A stretch of DNA of 63,686 nucleotides from assembly GCF_002879645.1 (NCBI RefSeq), contig NZ_PNRE01000008.1, positions 1 through 63,686 of the forward strand, written 5' to 3'. Numbering within the stretch: position 1 is the first letter of the stretch; each line of letters opens with the position of its first letter. Positions 1-13,161 of this stretch are shown piece by piece. Source of the stretch: Halomonas heilongjiangensis. GTDB lineage: Bacteria; Pseudomonadota; Gammaproteobacteria; Pseudomonadales; Halomonadaceae. Both the position numbers and the translations under genes were made by a program. Below the pieces are notes generated by a model that made no database searches, was not told the DNA's origin, and was given only the letters and a program-made list of their open reading frames with translations.

Positions 1-372
1 CAGGGTCACCTCACGCAGTTGCTGGCCGCCGGGCCAGTCGAAGCGCAACAGCAGATCGAGCCAGGGCTCGCGAACGGGACGCTCGGTGGTCAGATCCAGC
101 ACCAACCGGCCCTCGCGCTGCTCGACGGCCAGCCGCACGCTGGCCGCCAGCGGGGTCCGGACCAGGCCGGCGGCCGAGAAGGCGCGATCATCGGCCACCG
201 ACACGTTGAGCAGGCCCGACGACATGCCGCCGGTATCCGACAGGGGGATGCTGGCACGCAATGGGGCATTGAGTGTCGAGCGCACGTCGGCCTCGCCCAG
301 CCCCAGTGCCGACGCCAGGGGGCTGGCAGCAGAGAGCGAAAGCAGCATGGCGAGAGTCAGCTTGCGTTTCAT
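1..372 (-). CDS. fimV: FimV-like protein, N-terminal part (runs off window)
   Basis: The first 124 codons of a minus-strand gene that continues beyond the window edge. The product starts MKRKLTLAMLLSLSAASPLA, a signal peptide, followed by ALGLGEADVRSTLNAPLRA, which is the characteristic start of mature FimV/HubP-type proteins. The visible part corresponds to the conserved periplasmic FimV N-terminal region before the LysM domain. FimV is an inner-membrane, peptidoglycan-associated polar organiser needed for type IV pilus assembly and twitching in Pseudomonas. A ribosome-binding site (aaggga) lies just upstream of the ATG. Position downstream of asd and leuB matches the order leuB-asd-fimV in Pseudomonas, which supports the call. 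The long acidic C-terminal region cannot be assessed. Confidence 0.85.
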   Translation of the reverse strand, partial: MKRKLTLAMLLSLSAASPLASALGLGEADVRSTLNAPLRASIPLSDTGGMSSGLLNVSVADDRAFSAAGLVRTPLAASVRLAVEQREGRLVLDLTTERPVREPWLDLLLRFDWPGGQQLREVTL

Positions 373-557
373 GGTGTTCCCTTGCGTCTCCCGGCATCAC
401 CGTCGCTGGGTCGATGGGAAGCCGGCGAAATGATTAGTCCCGTTATGATCTTTATGTATCACAAACCTGCACCGGCGCGCCTGTCAGGGATCATGCTTGA
501 TGCCCTGCCTTTCAACGTAAGCCAGGACCAGGCGTTCTCGCGAATCCGGCGCTCGTA

Positions 558-593
558 CAAAAGAAGGGGGCGCCTCCCGAAGGAGACGCCCCC
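558..593 (-). terminator. Rho-independent terminator of asd
   Basis: A GC-rich stem of 12 pairs with one mismatch (566-577 against 582-593, loop cgaa) is followed, reading on the minus strand, by the T-rich run ttcttttg. It lies 22 bases after the asd stop, so it should end asd or leu-asd transcripts before fimV. Confidence 0.8.
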
Positions 594-615
594 GCCCCGA
601 TGCTGTCGCCCGCGA

Positions 616-1728
616 TCACTGCTCGCGCAGGATTCTCAGCATCCGCTTGAGGGGTTCGGCGGCCCCCCACAGCAGCTGGTCGCCGGCGCTGAAGGCGGAG
701 AGGTACTCGCCGCCCATGGCCAGCTTGCGCAGCCGGCCCACCGGCACGCTCAGGGTCCCGGTGATGGCCGCCGGCGTCAGGTCGCGGATAGTCGCTTCCT
801 TGTCGTTGGGGATCACCTTGACCCAGTCGTTGTGCTTGGCGATGCGCTCCTCGATCTCGTCGATGGGCACGTCGCGCTTGAGCTTGATGGTGAAGGCCTG
901 GCTGTGGGAGCGCATGGCGCCGATGCGCACGCAGAGCCCATCGATGGGGATCGGGTTGTCCTGGAGGCCGAGGATCTTGTTGGTCTCCACGGTACCCTTC
1001 CACTCCTCCTTGCTCTGGCCATTGTCGCGCTTGACGTCGATCCAGGGCAGCAGGCTGCCGGCCAGCGGCGCACCGAAGTTGTCGGTGGGGAAGTCGCCCG
1101 ACCGCATCGCCGCGGTGACCTTGCGATCGATGTCGAGGATCGCGCTGGAGGGGTCGGCCAGCTCGGCAGCCGCACAGTCACGCAGCGCCCCCATCTGGTT
1201 GAGCAGCTCGCGCATGTGCTTGGCGCCGGAGCCGGAGGCCGCCTGGTAGGTCATCGAGGTCATCCACTCGATCAGGTCGGCCTCGAACAGGCCGCCGAGG
1301 CCCATCAGCATCAGGCTGACGGTGCAGTTGCCGCCGACGAAGGTCTTCGCTCCCCCGGCCAACTGGGCATCGATGACGTGACGGTTGACCGGATCGAGGA
1401 TGATGGTCGCCTCGTCCTCCATGCGCAGGGTGCTGGCGGCATCGATCCAGTAGCCTTTCCAGCCGCTGCCGCGGAGGTCGGCGTAGACCTCCTTGGTGTA
1501 GTCGCCGCCCTGGCAGGTGATCACCACGTCCAGGGCCTTGAGGGCCTCGAGATCGAAGGCGTCCTTCAGCGGAGGCACGTCGACACCGACGTCGGGGCCG
1601 GCCTGACCGACCTGGGAGGTGGTGAAGAAGACCGGCTCGATGCCATTGAAATCCCCGTCTTCCACCATGCGCTGCATGAGCACCGAGCCCACCATGCCGC
1701 GCCAACCGACGAAACCGACCTTCAACAT
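616..1728 (-). CDS. asd: Aspartate-semialdehyde dehydrogenase
   Basis: A 370-residue protein that reduces aspartyl-phosphate to aspartate-semialdehyde with NADPH, the branch-point step to lysine/diaminopimelate, threonine and methionine; cytoplasmic. The N-terminal Rossmann motif [11 protein letters not shown] and the active-site segment GGNCTVSLM with catalytic Cys135 are present, and the length equals the usual proteobacterial enzyme (about 370). The ATG at 1728 is preceded by ggagg at good spacing. It follows leuB by about 100 bases containing a hairpin and a TATAAT box, so it may be transcribed alone as well as with the leu genes. A terminator follows it. Confidence 0.97.
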   Translation of the reverse strand: MLKVGFVGWRGMVGSVLMQRMVEDGDFNGIEPVFFTTSQVGQAGPDVGVDVPPLKDAFDLEALKALDVVITCQGGDYTKEVYADLRGSGWKGYWIDAASTLRMEDEATIILDPVNRHVIDAQLAGGAKTFVGGNCTVSLMLMGLGGLFEADLIEWMTSMTYQAASGSGAKHMRELLNQMGALRDCAAAELADPSSAILDIDRKVTAAMRSGDFPTDNFGAPLAGSLLPWIDVKRDNGQSKEEWKGTVETNKILGLQDNPIPIDGLCVRIGAMRSHSQAFTIKLKRDVPIDEIEERIAKHNDWVKVIPNDKEATIRDLTPAAITGTLSVPVGRLRKLAMGGEYLSAFSAGDQLLWGAAEPLKRMLRILREQ

Positions 1729-1760
1729 GTGAAGTCCTCCCGAAATTGAATGTGGCCCAT

Positions 1761-1766
1761 ATTATA
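1761..1766 (-). promoter_or_regulatory. Candidate -10 box upstream of asd
   Basis: The minus strand reads TATAAT, a perfect -10 hexamer, about 33 bases upstream of the asd start codon. No convincing -35 hexamer is seen at 17 bases, because the leuB hairpin occupies that space. The call rests on the -10 box and position only. Confidence 0.45.
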
Positions 1767-1772
1767 CAGGAA

Positions 1773-1799
1773 CCGGACCCGCCTCGCAGGCGGGTCCGG
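1773..1799 (-). terminator. Hairpin after leuB (terminator-like)
   Basis: A perfect 12-base inverted repeat (1773-1784 with 1788-1799, three-base loop) lies 27 bases after the leuB stop. There is no clear T-run on the minus strand, so it may be a weak terminator or an mRNA-stabilising hairpin separating leuCDB from asd. Confidence 0.5.
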
Positions 1800-1825
1800 G
1801 AACGACAAGCAGATCAGGGCATTCC

Positions 1826-2901
<1,076 letters not shown>

Positions 2902-2905
<4 letters not shown>

Positions 2906-3561
2906 GATGCCTCTCTCTGGTTGTCACGGAACAGCCAGGGGCGCGCCTGGCGGTGCTGCTGCTCGAAGGCGCGGATGGCGTCCTCGTCCTTCAGGGTCAG
3001 GCCGATGTCGTCGAGTCCCTCGAGCAGGCAGTGCTTGCGGAAGGCATCGACCTCGAACTCGAGGATCTCGCTGGACGGCGTGATGACCCGCTGGTTCTCG
3101 AGGTCCACGTCGAGCCGATACCCCTCGCTGGCCTCGGCCTCCTTGAACAGGCGATCCACCGTCTCCTCGGGGAGGGAGATCAGCAGGATGCCGTTCTTGA
3201 AGGCGTTGTTGTAGAAGATGTCGGCGAAGCTCGGGGCGATCACCACCCGGAAGCCGAAGTCCTCCAGCGCCCAGGGCGCGTGCTCCCGCGAGCTGCCGCA
3301 ACCGAAGTTGCGCCGGGCCAGCAGCACGCTCGCCCCCTGATAGCGCGGCTGGTTGAGCACGAAATCGGGATTCAGCGGGCGCTTCGAGCAATCCTGGCCG
3401 GGCTGGCCCTCGTCGAGATAGCGCAGCTCGTCGAACAGGTTGACGCCGAAGCCGGTGCGCTTGATCGACTTCAGGAACTGCTTGGGAATGATCAGGTCGG
3501 TGTCGACGTTGGCGCGGTCGAGCGGCGCGACGAGGCCCTCGAGGCGTTCGAACTTCTGCAT
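2902..3561 (-). CDS. leuD: 3-Isopropylmalate dehydratase small subunit
   Basis: A 219-residue swivel-domain subunit that combines with LeuC to isomerise 2-isopropylmalate to 3-isopropylmalate. It contains the conserved segments [14 protein letters not shown] near the N-terminus and [15 protein letters not shown] in the middle. Length is typical (about 200-215). It starts three bases after the leuC stop and overlaps leuB at its end, consistent with one operon and stoichiometric production of the two subunits. Confidence 0.97.
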
Positions 3562-3564
3562 GGC

Positions 3565-5013
3565 TCAGGCCTCCTGAACGGACGGTTGAGAGTCGTCGAT
3601 GCTGCGCACATCGACGAAGTGACCGGCGATCGCCGCCGCCGCCGCCATGGCGGGGCTGACCAGGTGGGTACGCCCACCGTAACCCTGGCGTCCCTCGAAG
3701 TTGCGGTTCGAGGTGGAGGCACAGTGCTCGCCGGCGCCGAGCTTGTCGGCGTTCATCGCCAGGCACATGGAACAGCCGGGCTCGCGCCACTCGAACCCCG
3801 CCTCGACGAAGATCCGGTCGAGCCCTTCGGCCTCGGCCTGGCGCTTCACCAGGCCGGAACCCGGCACCACCATGGCGAGCTTGATGCTGTCGGCCACCTT
3901 CTTGCCCTTGGCCACCTTGGCGGCCTCGCGCAGGTCCTCGATGCGCGAGTTGGTACAGGAGCCGATGAACACCTTGTCGAGCCGGATATCGGTGATCTTC
4001 TGCTTCGGCGCGAGCCCCATGTACTCCAGCGCCCGCACATAGCCGCGCTGCACGGTCTCGTCCGCCTGGGCCGCCGGATCGGGCACCTCGCCGGAGATGC
4101 CGGTGACCATCTCGGGGCTGGTGCCCCAGCTGACCTGCGGCTCGATCGTGGCGGCGTCGAGCGTCACCACCTTGTCGAAGGCGGCGTCGTCATCGGAGAC
4201 CAGCTGGCGCCAGTCGGCCACGGCGGCGTCCCACTGCTGGTCGGTCGGGGCGAAGGGGCGTCCGCGCAGGTACTCGATGGTGGTGTCGTCGACGCCGATC
4301 AGGCCCACCCGGGCACCGGCTTCGATGGCCATGTTGCACACCGTCATGCGGCCTTCCATGGAGAGATCGCGGATGGCGCTGCCGGCGAACTCGATGGCAT
4401 AGCCGGTGCCGCCGGCGGTGCCGATGCGACCGATGATCGCCAGCACGATGTCCTTGGCGGTGACGCCGGTACCGAGCTTGCCCTCCACCCGTACCTGCAT
4501 ATTCTTCATCTTCTGGGCCAGCAGGCACTGGGTGGCCAGCACGTGCTCGACCTCGGAGGTGCCGATACCGTGGGCGAGCGCGGCGAAGGCGCCATGGGTG
4601 GCGGTGTGGGAGTCGCCACACACCACGGTCATGCCCGGCAGCGTGGCGCCCTGCTCGGGGCCCACCACATGCACGATGCCCTGGCGCGCATCGTTGATGC
4701 GAAACTCCTCGATCCCGAAGGCCTCGCAGTTGTCGTCCAGGGTCTGCACCTGAATCAGCGAGACCGGATCCTTGATCCCGGCATTGCCTTCGGCGCGCTC
4801 GATCACGGTGGTCGGCACGTTGTGATCAGGGGTCGCCAGGTTGGCGTCGAGCCGCCACGGCTTGCGACCGGCCAGCCGCAGGCCCTCGAAGGCCTGGGGT
4901 GAGGTGACCTCGTGCAGCAACTGTCGATCGATGTAGATCAGTGCGGTACCGTCGTCGCGCTCCTTCACCAGGTGCTGCGACCACAGCTTGTCGTAGAGTG
5001 TCTGGCCTGCCAT
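3565..5013 (-). CDS. leuC: 3-Isopropylmalate dehydratase large subunit
   Basis: A 482-residue aconitase-family subunit carrying the [4Fe-4S] cluster. The cluster cysteines are in [16 protein letters not shown] and further on in CSMCLAMN. The start is placed at the ATG giving [14 protein letters not shown], since gggagaa precedes it at good spacing and this is the usual family N-terminus; an in-frame start 16 codons upstream is not supported. It is the first gene of the leuCDB operon. A palindromic element and a divergent LysR gene lie upstream. Confidence 0.96.
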   Translation of the reverse strand: MAGQTLYDKLWSQHLVKERDDGTALIYIDRQLLHEVTSPQAFEGLRLAGRKPWRLDANLATPDHNVPTTVIERAEGNAGIKDPVSLIQVQTLDDNCEAFGIEEFRINDARQGIVHVVGPEQGATLPGMTVVCGDSHTATHGAFAALAHGIGTSEVEHVLATQCLLAQKMKNMQVRVEGKLGTGVTAKDIVLAIIGRIGTAGGTGYAIEFAGSAIRDLSMEGRMTVCNMAIEAGARVGLIGVDDTTIEYLRGRPFAPTDQQWDAAVADWRQLVSDDDAAFDKVVTLDAATIEPQVSWGTSPEMVTGISGEVPDPAAQADETVQRGYVRALEYMGLAPKQKITDIRLDKVFIGSCTNSRIEDLREAAKVAKGKKVADSIKLAMVVPGSGLVKRQAEAEGLDRIFVEAGFEWREPGCSMCLAMNADKLGAGEHCASTSNRNFEGRQGYGGRTHLVSPAMAAAAAIAGHFVDVRSIDDSQPSVQEA

Positions 5014-5103
5014 GTCGTTCTCCCGGGCTCGGGGCCCTGTTCTCATCTGGTCGGTCATCAAAATGTTGCCCGAAGTCGTGGGGCTGTCCCGGCGCTGGCG
5101 CTC

Positions 5104-5193
5104 CCTATGGGGTCAGACCCCAGCGGTGTCGAATCCGCTCGAAGCGTGCACTACGACAGGCTGCATGACTTGGCCGGGGTCTGACCCCATAGG
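5104..5193. repeat. Palindrome-bounded REP/MITE-like element
   Basis: A perfect 18-base inverted repeat bounds a 90-base unit: 5104-5121 (containing ggggtcagacccc) and its reverse complement at 5176-5193. Each arm also contains the imperfect palindrome ggggtc-a-gacccc. GGGGTCAGACCCC-type palindromes are familiar as dispersed intergenic repeats associated with IS200/REP-type tyrosine transposases, though no transposase is present here. It lies between divergent leuC and the LysR gene, in the space where a promoter would be expected. Confidence 0.65.
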
Positions 5194-5315
5194 GGCTGCC
5201 TCGGCGCTTGGCGCTGGGTGTTTTCCCCTGTGACCGCAGTCTTGCGCGGCTCGACCATAAAAGCAATTCATGTTATTTATTCATTGGATTCCACAAAGGA
5301 ATAAGAAGCGAAGCG

Positions 5316-6218
5316 GTGGATACGCAAAGCCTTCAGGCCTTTCTCGCGGTGGCCGACAGCGGCAGCTTTTCCCGCGCCGCCGAACAGCTCCACCTCACCC
5401 AGCCGGCGGTGAGCAAGCGCATCGCCGTGCTCGAGGGCCAGATCGATGCCCGGCTGTTCGACCGTATCGGCCGGCGCGTCACCCTCACCGAGGCCGGCCG
5501 GCTCCTGCTGCCCCGGGCGCGGCAGATCCTGGTGATGGTGGACGACAGCCGCCGGGCGCTGGGCAACCTCGCCGGCGACGTGGGCGGCAGCCTGACGCTC
5601 GCCACCAGCCACCATATCGGCCTGCACCGCCTGCCGCCACTGCTCAAGGCCTATACCGGCCGCCACCCCGGGGTGCGCCTGGACCTGCACTTCCTGGATT
5701 CCGAACAGGCCTACCAGGGCGTGCTGGACGGCGAGCTGGAGATCGCCGTGGTGACCCTGGCCCCCCACCCCGACGAGCATCTGGAGGTGGTGCCGATCTG
5801 GATCGACCGGCTCTGCTTCGTCTGTGCCCCCGACCACCCCCTGGTCGACCATGAACGACTGACGCTCCACGAGCTCTGCGAGTTCGATGCGGTACTGCCC
5901 GGGGCGCTGACCTTCACCCGCACCCTGATCGAGGCGCGCTTCGCCGCCGCCGGCCTGACCCTGCCCGTGGCGCTCTCCACCAACTACCTCGAGACCCTGA
6001 GGATGATGAGCGCCATCGGCCTGGGCTGGAGCCTGCTGCCCGAGGGCCTGGTGACCAGCGAGCTGCGGGTGCTGGCGGTCGACCATCCGCCCATCCACCG
6101 CCCCCTGGGCTACCTGGTGCACCGGAGCCGTACCCTCTCCAACGCCGCGCGGGCCATGCTCGACGAGCTGGAGGCCGCCCGCGAACCCGCCGCCAGGGAG
6201 TGGCGGGAGACCCGATGA
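5316..6218 (+). CDS. LysR-family transcriptional regulator
   Basis: A 300-residue DNA-binding regulator. The N-terminal winged helix-turn-helix is clear (QAFLAVADSGSFSRAAEQL then TQPAVSKRI and LFDRIGRRVTLTEAG), followed by the LysR effector-binding domain. The GTG start giving VDTQSLQAF is chosen because it is the standard LysR N-terminus; a weak aagga lies somewhat far upstream. It is divergent from leuC, a placement kept in Pseudomonas relatives, so leuC-operon control is plausible, but the effector cannot be read from the sequence. The stop is immediately followed by the next gene. Confidence 0.92.
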   Translation: MDTQSLQAFLAVADSGSFSRAAEQLHLTQPAVSKRIAVLEGQIDARLFDRIGRRVTLTEAGRLLLPRARQILVMVDDSRRALGNLAGDVGGSLTLATSHHIGLHRLPPLLKAYTGRHPGVRLDLHFLDSEQAYQGVLDGELEIAVVTLAPHPDEHLEVVPIWIDRLCFVCAPDHPLVDHERLTLHELCEFDAVLPGALTFTRTLIEARFAAAGLTLPVALSTNYLETLRMMSAIGLGWSLLPEGLVTSELRVLAVDHPPIHRPLGYLVHRSRTLSNAARAMLDELEAAREPAAREWRETR

Positions 6219-6219
6219 A

Positions 6220-7587
6220 TTGTTTAGTCTGCTCAGAATATCCTCCAGAGCTCCCGTCACCGTGACCGACAGTGCCACCCCGCCCCCGCTCCGCCATGCC
6301 CTCGCCGGCCACCTGATCCTCGCCGGCCTGGTGCTGCAGGTGCTGCGCTTCGCCGGGGTGCCGCTCCTGCCGCACCTGGTGAGCTACGGATTCTGGCTGG
6401 CGGTACTGCTGCTGTGGCCCGAGCTGCCCCGGCGCACCCGCCGCCAGGCCGGCGCCCTGGCCGGCCTCGGGCTGGGGCTGCTGGTCGTGGCGCAGTGGCG
6501 ATATGGCGCGGACGTCGCCTGGCCGCGCATGCTCGACGGCAACAGCTACGTGGTGGCGATGCTGGTGGGGGTGAGCTTCATCGGACTGATCGGCAACCGC
6601 CGCGGCGACGCCCGCCCACTGGGCCACCCGGTGACCGGCAGGCGCGGCATCGCCGGCACCTGGCTGGGGGTGCACCTGCTCGGGGCGATCCTCAACCTCT
6701 CCACCGTCTTCATGATCGGCGACCGGCTGCAGCGCAACGGCCCGCTGACCATGCCCCAGTTGCTCGCCCTCAACCGGGGACTGTCGAGCGCGGCGCTCTG
6801 GTCGCCGTTCTTCGCCTCCATGGGGGTGGTGATGACCCTGGCGCCCGAGATGCGCTTCTCGACCGTGGTCGCCATCGGACTGCCCCTGGCGCTCTGCGCC
6901 GGACTGCTCAGCCTGGCGGACCTGTCGCGCCGCTTCGATCTCACGGAAACCCCAGGCTTCTCGCTGTCGCCGCCGAGCCTGCTGATGCCCGCGTCGCTGG
7001 CCGCGCTGGTGATGCTCTTCCACTACGGGCTGACGCCGGGCCTGAGCATCGTCAGCATCATCACCTTCCTGCTGCCGGCCGTAGCGCTCGCCTCCAACCT
7101 GCCGCGGGGGCCTCGCTGGACGCTGCGACGGGTACGCCTGCACACCCTGGGCCGGCTGCCGGCGATGCGCGGCGAGATCTCGCTGTTCCTCTGTGCCGGA
7201 CTGCTGACCCAGGGGCTCTCGATCTGCATCGCCGCCGCCACCGGCAGCGAGTGGACGCTCTTCGCCCGCTTCGGCCCCCTCGAGGCGGTGGCGAGCTTCC
7301 TGGCCATCGTCGCCAGCGCGGTCCTCGGCCTGCACCCCATCATCGGCGTCTCGGTACTCGCCTCGATACTGGAACTCGACGCCGGCCGTCAGACCCTGTT
7401 CGCCTTCGTGGCCCTGGCCTCCTGGGCGGTGGGTACCAGCGTGGGGCCCCTGTCGGGCATCAACCTCTCCCTGCAGGGACGCTACGGGGTCAGCGGGACG
7501 CGGATGATGCGCCAGAACCTCGGCTATGCGGCGGTGATGACCGCCCTCGTGGTCGTCGCCATCCTGGGGCTGGATGCCTGGCTGTAG
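6220..7587 (+). CDS. Polytopic inner-membrane protein, function unknown
   Basis: Up to 455 residues with roughly ten to twelve hydrophobic membrane segments spread along the chain. The start is uncertain: TTG at 6220 directly after the LysR stop, or GTG at 6262. The gene is not recognised with confidence. Segments such as ALWSPFFASMGVVMTLAP and LHPIIGVSVLASILEL, containing paired half-hydrophobic loops, resemble the general style of ion-transporter-superfamily permeases, but that is only an impression. Its tight coupling to the LysR gene suggests co-transcription. It is convergent with the zinc-ribbon gene 12 bases downstream. Confidence 0.8.
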   Translation: MFSLLRISSRAPVTVTDSATPPPLRHALAGHLILAGLVLQVLRFAGVPLLPHLVSYGFWLAVLLLWPELPRRTRRQAGALAGLGLGLLVVAQWRYGADVAWPRMLDGNSYVVAMLVGVSFIGLIGNRRGDARPLGHPVTGRRGIAGTWLGVHLLGAILNLSTVFMIGDRLQRNGPLTMPQLLALNRGLSSAALWSPFFASMGVVMTLAPEMRFSTVVAIGLPLALCAGLLSLADLSRRFDLTETPGFSLSPPSLLMPASLAALVMLFHYGLTPGLSIVSIITFLLPAVALASNLPRGPRWTLRRVRLHTLGRLPAMRGEISLFLCAGLLTQGLSICIAAATGSEWTLFARFGPLEAVASFLAIVASAVLGLHPIIGVSVLASILELDAGRQTLFAFVALASWAVGTSVGPLSGINLSLQGRYGVSGTRMMRQNLGYAAVMTALVVVAILGLDAWL

Positions 7588-7599
7588 GCCGGCGCGGGA

Positions 7600-8118
7600 T
7601 CACTCCAGCGGCGCACGCGCGAAATAGCGGTGCCCGCACTGGTGGCAGGGCTCGATGCGTGCCACCCCCTCCAGGGTGACCACCGCACCACAGTGTACGC
7701 AGGCCATGCGTCCGGGGGCCGCCATCTCGCCTACGCAGTAGTCGGCGCGGGCGGCCTCCAGGTTTTCCTCGAACTGCTCGCGCTCGACGACGCTGCGGTC
7801 GGCGATGGAGAGCAGCGACTCCACCACCTTGCGCGACAGCATGGAGAGATCGATGCCGAGCCAGGTCGCCACGCTCTCGCCACCGGCCCCCAGGTAGCGG
7901 CGCATCTCCTTGAGGTCGCGCTCGACCCAGGCACGCAGCAGCGACAGCTCGTCCTTGGTGAACTCCTCCAGCTCGGCTTCGAACTCCACCGCGTCGTCGA
8001 GCTCCTGCTGCAGGTTCTCCCAGGTCAGCTCGTGGGCGCCCTCCTTGAGGCGGTCCAGCATGCGCTCGTAGCCTTCGCGCAGGCGGCGGTCGTGACGGGG
8101 ATCCTTCTGCTCGCTCAT
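7600..8118 (-). CDS. Zinc-ribbon protein of the YbeL (DUF1451) family
   Basis: A 172-residue protein with a charged, helical N-terminal two-thirds and a C-terminal zinc ribbon: two CxxC knuckles (CVHC at about 141-144 and CHQC at about 159-162). The pattern and length match the DUF1451/YbeL family, whose function is not established. A good aaggagc precedes the ATG. It is divergent from leuS; E. coli ybeL is also a neighbour of leuS, which supports the family call. Confidence 0.85.
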   Translation of the reverse strand: MSEQKDPRHDRRLREGYERMLDRLKEGAHELTWENLQQELDDAVEFEAELEEFTKDELSLLRAWVERDLKEMRRYLGAGGESVATWLGIDLSMLSRKVVESLLSIADRSVVEREQFEENLEAARADYCVGEMAAPGRMACVHCGAVVTLEGVARIEPCHQCGHRYFARAPLE

Positions 8119-8325
8119 GATCTGCTCCTTCCGTTCTCGAGGCGACGGGCCCGGGCATAGCCGGGCGCTGCCGTGCTGGGGTATCCTTGCCTACCATTTA
8201 GACGACATCCTGCCGGCAGTTCAATGTCTTGACGCATCCTGGCGCCGAGCCCATGACACCGGACAATGCCCATTGACCCGCGCAGCGCCCGCGAGCGGTG
8301 CGCCTGACTTGCAAGGTACCCGTAG

Positions 8326-10953
<2,628 letters not shown>

Positions 10954-10979
10954 TGCCCATCACGGCAAGGAGAGCTCGC

Positions 10980-11471
10980 ATGCAGCGCCGAACCCTTCTA
11001 CACCTCGGACTGGCCGTCGGTGCCTCCCTGGCGCTGGCCGGTTGCGGCTTTCGCCTGCGCGGCCTGGGCACCCCCGAGGCTGTGCTCCCCGAGCTCGCGC
11101 TCGCCGGGCCCGAGAGCGACTTCTCGCGGCTGACCGCCGAACGCCTCGCGTCCGCCGGCACGCGGGTCCACACCGGCGCCCCCCTGGTCCTCAGCCTGGG
11201 CGACGAGGCCTTCCGTGAGCGGCGCCTGAGCGTGCTCGAGAGTGGTCCCCGCGAGGTGGAGCTGGAGCTGTCGGTGCCCTTCTCGGTGCAGCGCCGCAGC
11301 GACGGCGCCTATCTGCTCGACCAGCAACGGCTCGAGGTCAGTACCCGCGTCACGGTAAGCGACGACGATCTGCTGTCCCAGGATGACATCCGCGAGGAGA
11401 CCCGCGAGCAGCTTCGCCGGGAGGCGGCCGACCGTCTCCTCGACCGGCTCCGGGCGCTGGCCGACGCATGA
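10980..11471 (+). CDS. lptE: LPS-assembly lipoprotein LptE
   Basis: A 163-residue outer-membrane lipoprotein that plugs the LptD barrel and helps insert lipopolysaccharide into the outer leaflet. The start codon is the ATG after aaggaga; the signal peptide ends in the lipobox LALAGC with the lipidated Cys at about residue 20, followed by GFRLRG, the usual LptE start. Length fits the family. It sits between leuS and holA as in other gammaproteobacteria and is probably in the same transcript. Confidence 0.93.
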   Translation: MQRRTLLHLGLAVGASLALAGCGFRLRGLGTPEAVLPELALAGPESDFSRLTAERLASAGTRVHTGAPLVLSLGDEAFRERRLSVLESGPREVELELSVPFSVQRRSDGAYLLDQQRLEVSTRVTVSDDDLLSQDDIREETREQLRREAADRLLDRLRALADA

Positions 11472-11493
11472 CGGGACGGATCCAGGAGCGCTC

Positions 11494-12552
11494 GTGAAGA
11501 TCTATGCCGACAAGCTGCCCGAGGCGCTGACGAAGAAGTTGCCACCAGTGGTGATCGTCGCCGGCGACGAACCCCTGCAGCACATGGAAGCGTGCGACAC
11601 CGTTCGACAGGCGGCCCGGCAGGCGGGCATCGAGGAGCGCGAGATCCTGCCCGTGGAGGCCAACTTCGCCTGGGGACGATTGCGGGAAGCCTCCGCCAGC
11701 CTGTCGCTGTTCGCCTCGCGCAAGCTGATCGAACTTCGCCTGGCCGGCAACAACCTCGGGCAGGAGGGCAGCAAGGCGCTGAAGGAGTACGCCGACGACC
11801 TCGGACACAGCGACAACGTGTTGTTGATCGCCATGGGCAAGCTCGATTTCCGCCAGCAGAAGAGCGCCTGGTTCCAGGCCCTCGACAAGGCGGGCCTGTT
11901 CGTGCCGGTATGGCCGGTGGATGCCTCCAGGTTGGGGTTCTGGCTGCGCGACCGGGCAGAACGCCATGGGCTCACCCTCGAGCTGGATGCCGCCCGGCTG
12001 CTCGGCGAGCGTACCGAAGGCAACCTGCTGGCCGCCGACCAGGAGCTGCAGAAGCTGGCCCTGCTGGCCCCCCCCGGCGCGCGCATCACGCCCCGGGAGA
12101 TCGCCGGCGGGGTGGAGGACAGCGCCCGCTACGACGTCTTCACCCTGGTCGATGCCTGCCTCAAGGGCGAGAGAGCGAGGGTCTCCCGCATCATGGCCGG
12201 CCTGCGCGGCGAGGGGGTGGAGGCCCCCATCGTGCTCTGGGCCCTGACCCGCGAGCTGCGCACCCTGCTCTCCCTGCACCAGCATCTGGACCAGGGACAG
12301 AGCTTCGAGCACGCCTGCAAGTCGCAGAAACCGGCGATCTTCGACAAGCGTCGGCCGGCCTACCAGCAGGCCTTGGGCCGGCTGCCGAGAAAGCGCCTGC
12401 ACAAGCTGCTGCTGTTCGCCCAGCGCCTCGACCTCGCCATCAAGGGCGCCTCGCCACTGCCGGTCCAGGACGGCCTGCACGACCTCGCCCTGACCCTCGC
12501 CGGAGGGCGTGGGCTGCTCGCCGAACTGCCCTCCTCCTACCGTATCGCCTGA
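11494..12552 (+). CDS. holA: DNA polymerase III delta subunit
   Basis: A 352-residue subunit of the clamp loader, the wrench that opens the beta clamp. The GTG start (VKIYADKLPEAL) is chosen because caggag precedes it and the N-terminus matches HolA; the reading frame is open upstream but overlaps lptE. Recognisable segments are VVIVAGDEPLQHMEA near the N-terminus and the C-terminal helical collar (RLDLAIKGAS). Length is typical (about 340). Confidence 0.95.
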   Translation: MKIYADKLPEALTKKLPPVVIVAGDEPLQHMEACDTVRQAARQAGIEEREILPVEANFAWGRLREASASLSLFASRKLIELRLAGNNLGQEGSKALKEYADDLGHSDNVLLIAMGKLDFRQQKSAWFQALDKAGLFVPVWPVDASRLGFWLRDRAERHGLTLELDAARLLGERTEGNLLAADQELQKLALLAPPGARITPREIAGGVEDSARYDVFTLVDACLKGERARVSRIMAGLRGEGVEAPIVLWALTRELRTLLSLHQHLDQGQSFEHACKSQKPAIFDKRRPAYQQALGRLPRKRLHKLLLFAQRLDLAIKGASPLPVQDGLHDLALTLAGGRGLLAELPSSYRIA

Positions 12553-12638
12553 CGATTGACATGGCGGCTCATGCCCGCCCGCTGCCTTCACGCTCCCCCG
12601 TTGATGCCAAGGGCATGAAACTTCAGGCCATTTTTGCC

Positions 12639-12644
12639 TATACT
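12639..12644 (+). promoter_or_regulatory. Candidate -10 box upstream of the PA2779-type gene
   Basis: TATACT lies about 100 bases upstream of the next start codon, in the 195-base gap after holA. No good -35 hexamer is visible at standard spacing, so the call is weak. Confidence 0.3.
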
Positions 12645-12747
12645 GGTAGCGCATCGCTGAAGCACGTCTCGACCGCTGCCTCGCCTGGACGCGACGCGTG
12701 GATCATCAAGGAGCCGGAAGCCAAACCCAAGAAGAAGGAACACCACG

Positions 12748-13149
12748 ATGATGAAGAAGATCTGCCGTTTCCTCAGCCCCCTGCTCATCGCCGCCCTGGT
12801 GCTGGGCAGCCTCCCTGTCGCCGCGGCCCCTCACGCCACGCCGGGCAGTGACCTGATCACCACCGAGGCGGCCCTGAATGCCGAACGAGGCCAGACCGAC
12901 CGCGAGCGAATCCACGAGATCCTCGCCCGTGACGACGTCCAGCAACAGCTCGTCGCCCAGGGCGTGGATCTCGCGGAAGTGGAAGCCCGCGTCGCCGCCC
13001 TGTCCGACGAGGAGGCCGCCCAGATGGCCGACCAGCTCGACCAGCTCCCCGCCGGCGCCAATATCGTCGGTGCGCTGGTGCTGATCTTCCTCGTGCTGCT
13101 GGTCACCGATATCCTCGGCCTGACCAACGTCTTCCCCTTCACGCGCTGA
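12748..13149 (+). CDS. PA2779-family small membrane protein
   Basis: A 133-residue protein with an N-terminal signal segment, a central charged region (HEILARDDVQQQLVAQGVDL, then EVEARVAALSDEEAAQM) and a hydrophobic C-terminal segment of about 23 residues ending NVFPFTR. This arrangement is that of the PA2779 family of unknown function. It is followed after 12 bases by a PA2778-type peptidase, reproducing the conserved Pseudomonas pair. The two probably act together at the envelope; the substrate is unknown. Aagga precedes the ATG. Confidence 0.85.
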   Translation: MMKKICRFLSPLLIAALVLGSLPVAAAPHATPGSDLITTEAALNAERGQTDRERIHEILARDDVQQQLVAQGVDLAEVEARVAALSDEEAAQMADQLDQLPAGANIVGALVLIFLVLLVTDILGLTNVFPFTR

Positions 13150-13161
13150 CCGGGGAGCCCC

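Noticed and set aside
2953..4902. 649-codon open frame antisense to leuD/leuC
   Set aside because: Opposite two certain genes and spans their junction; no plausible product.
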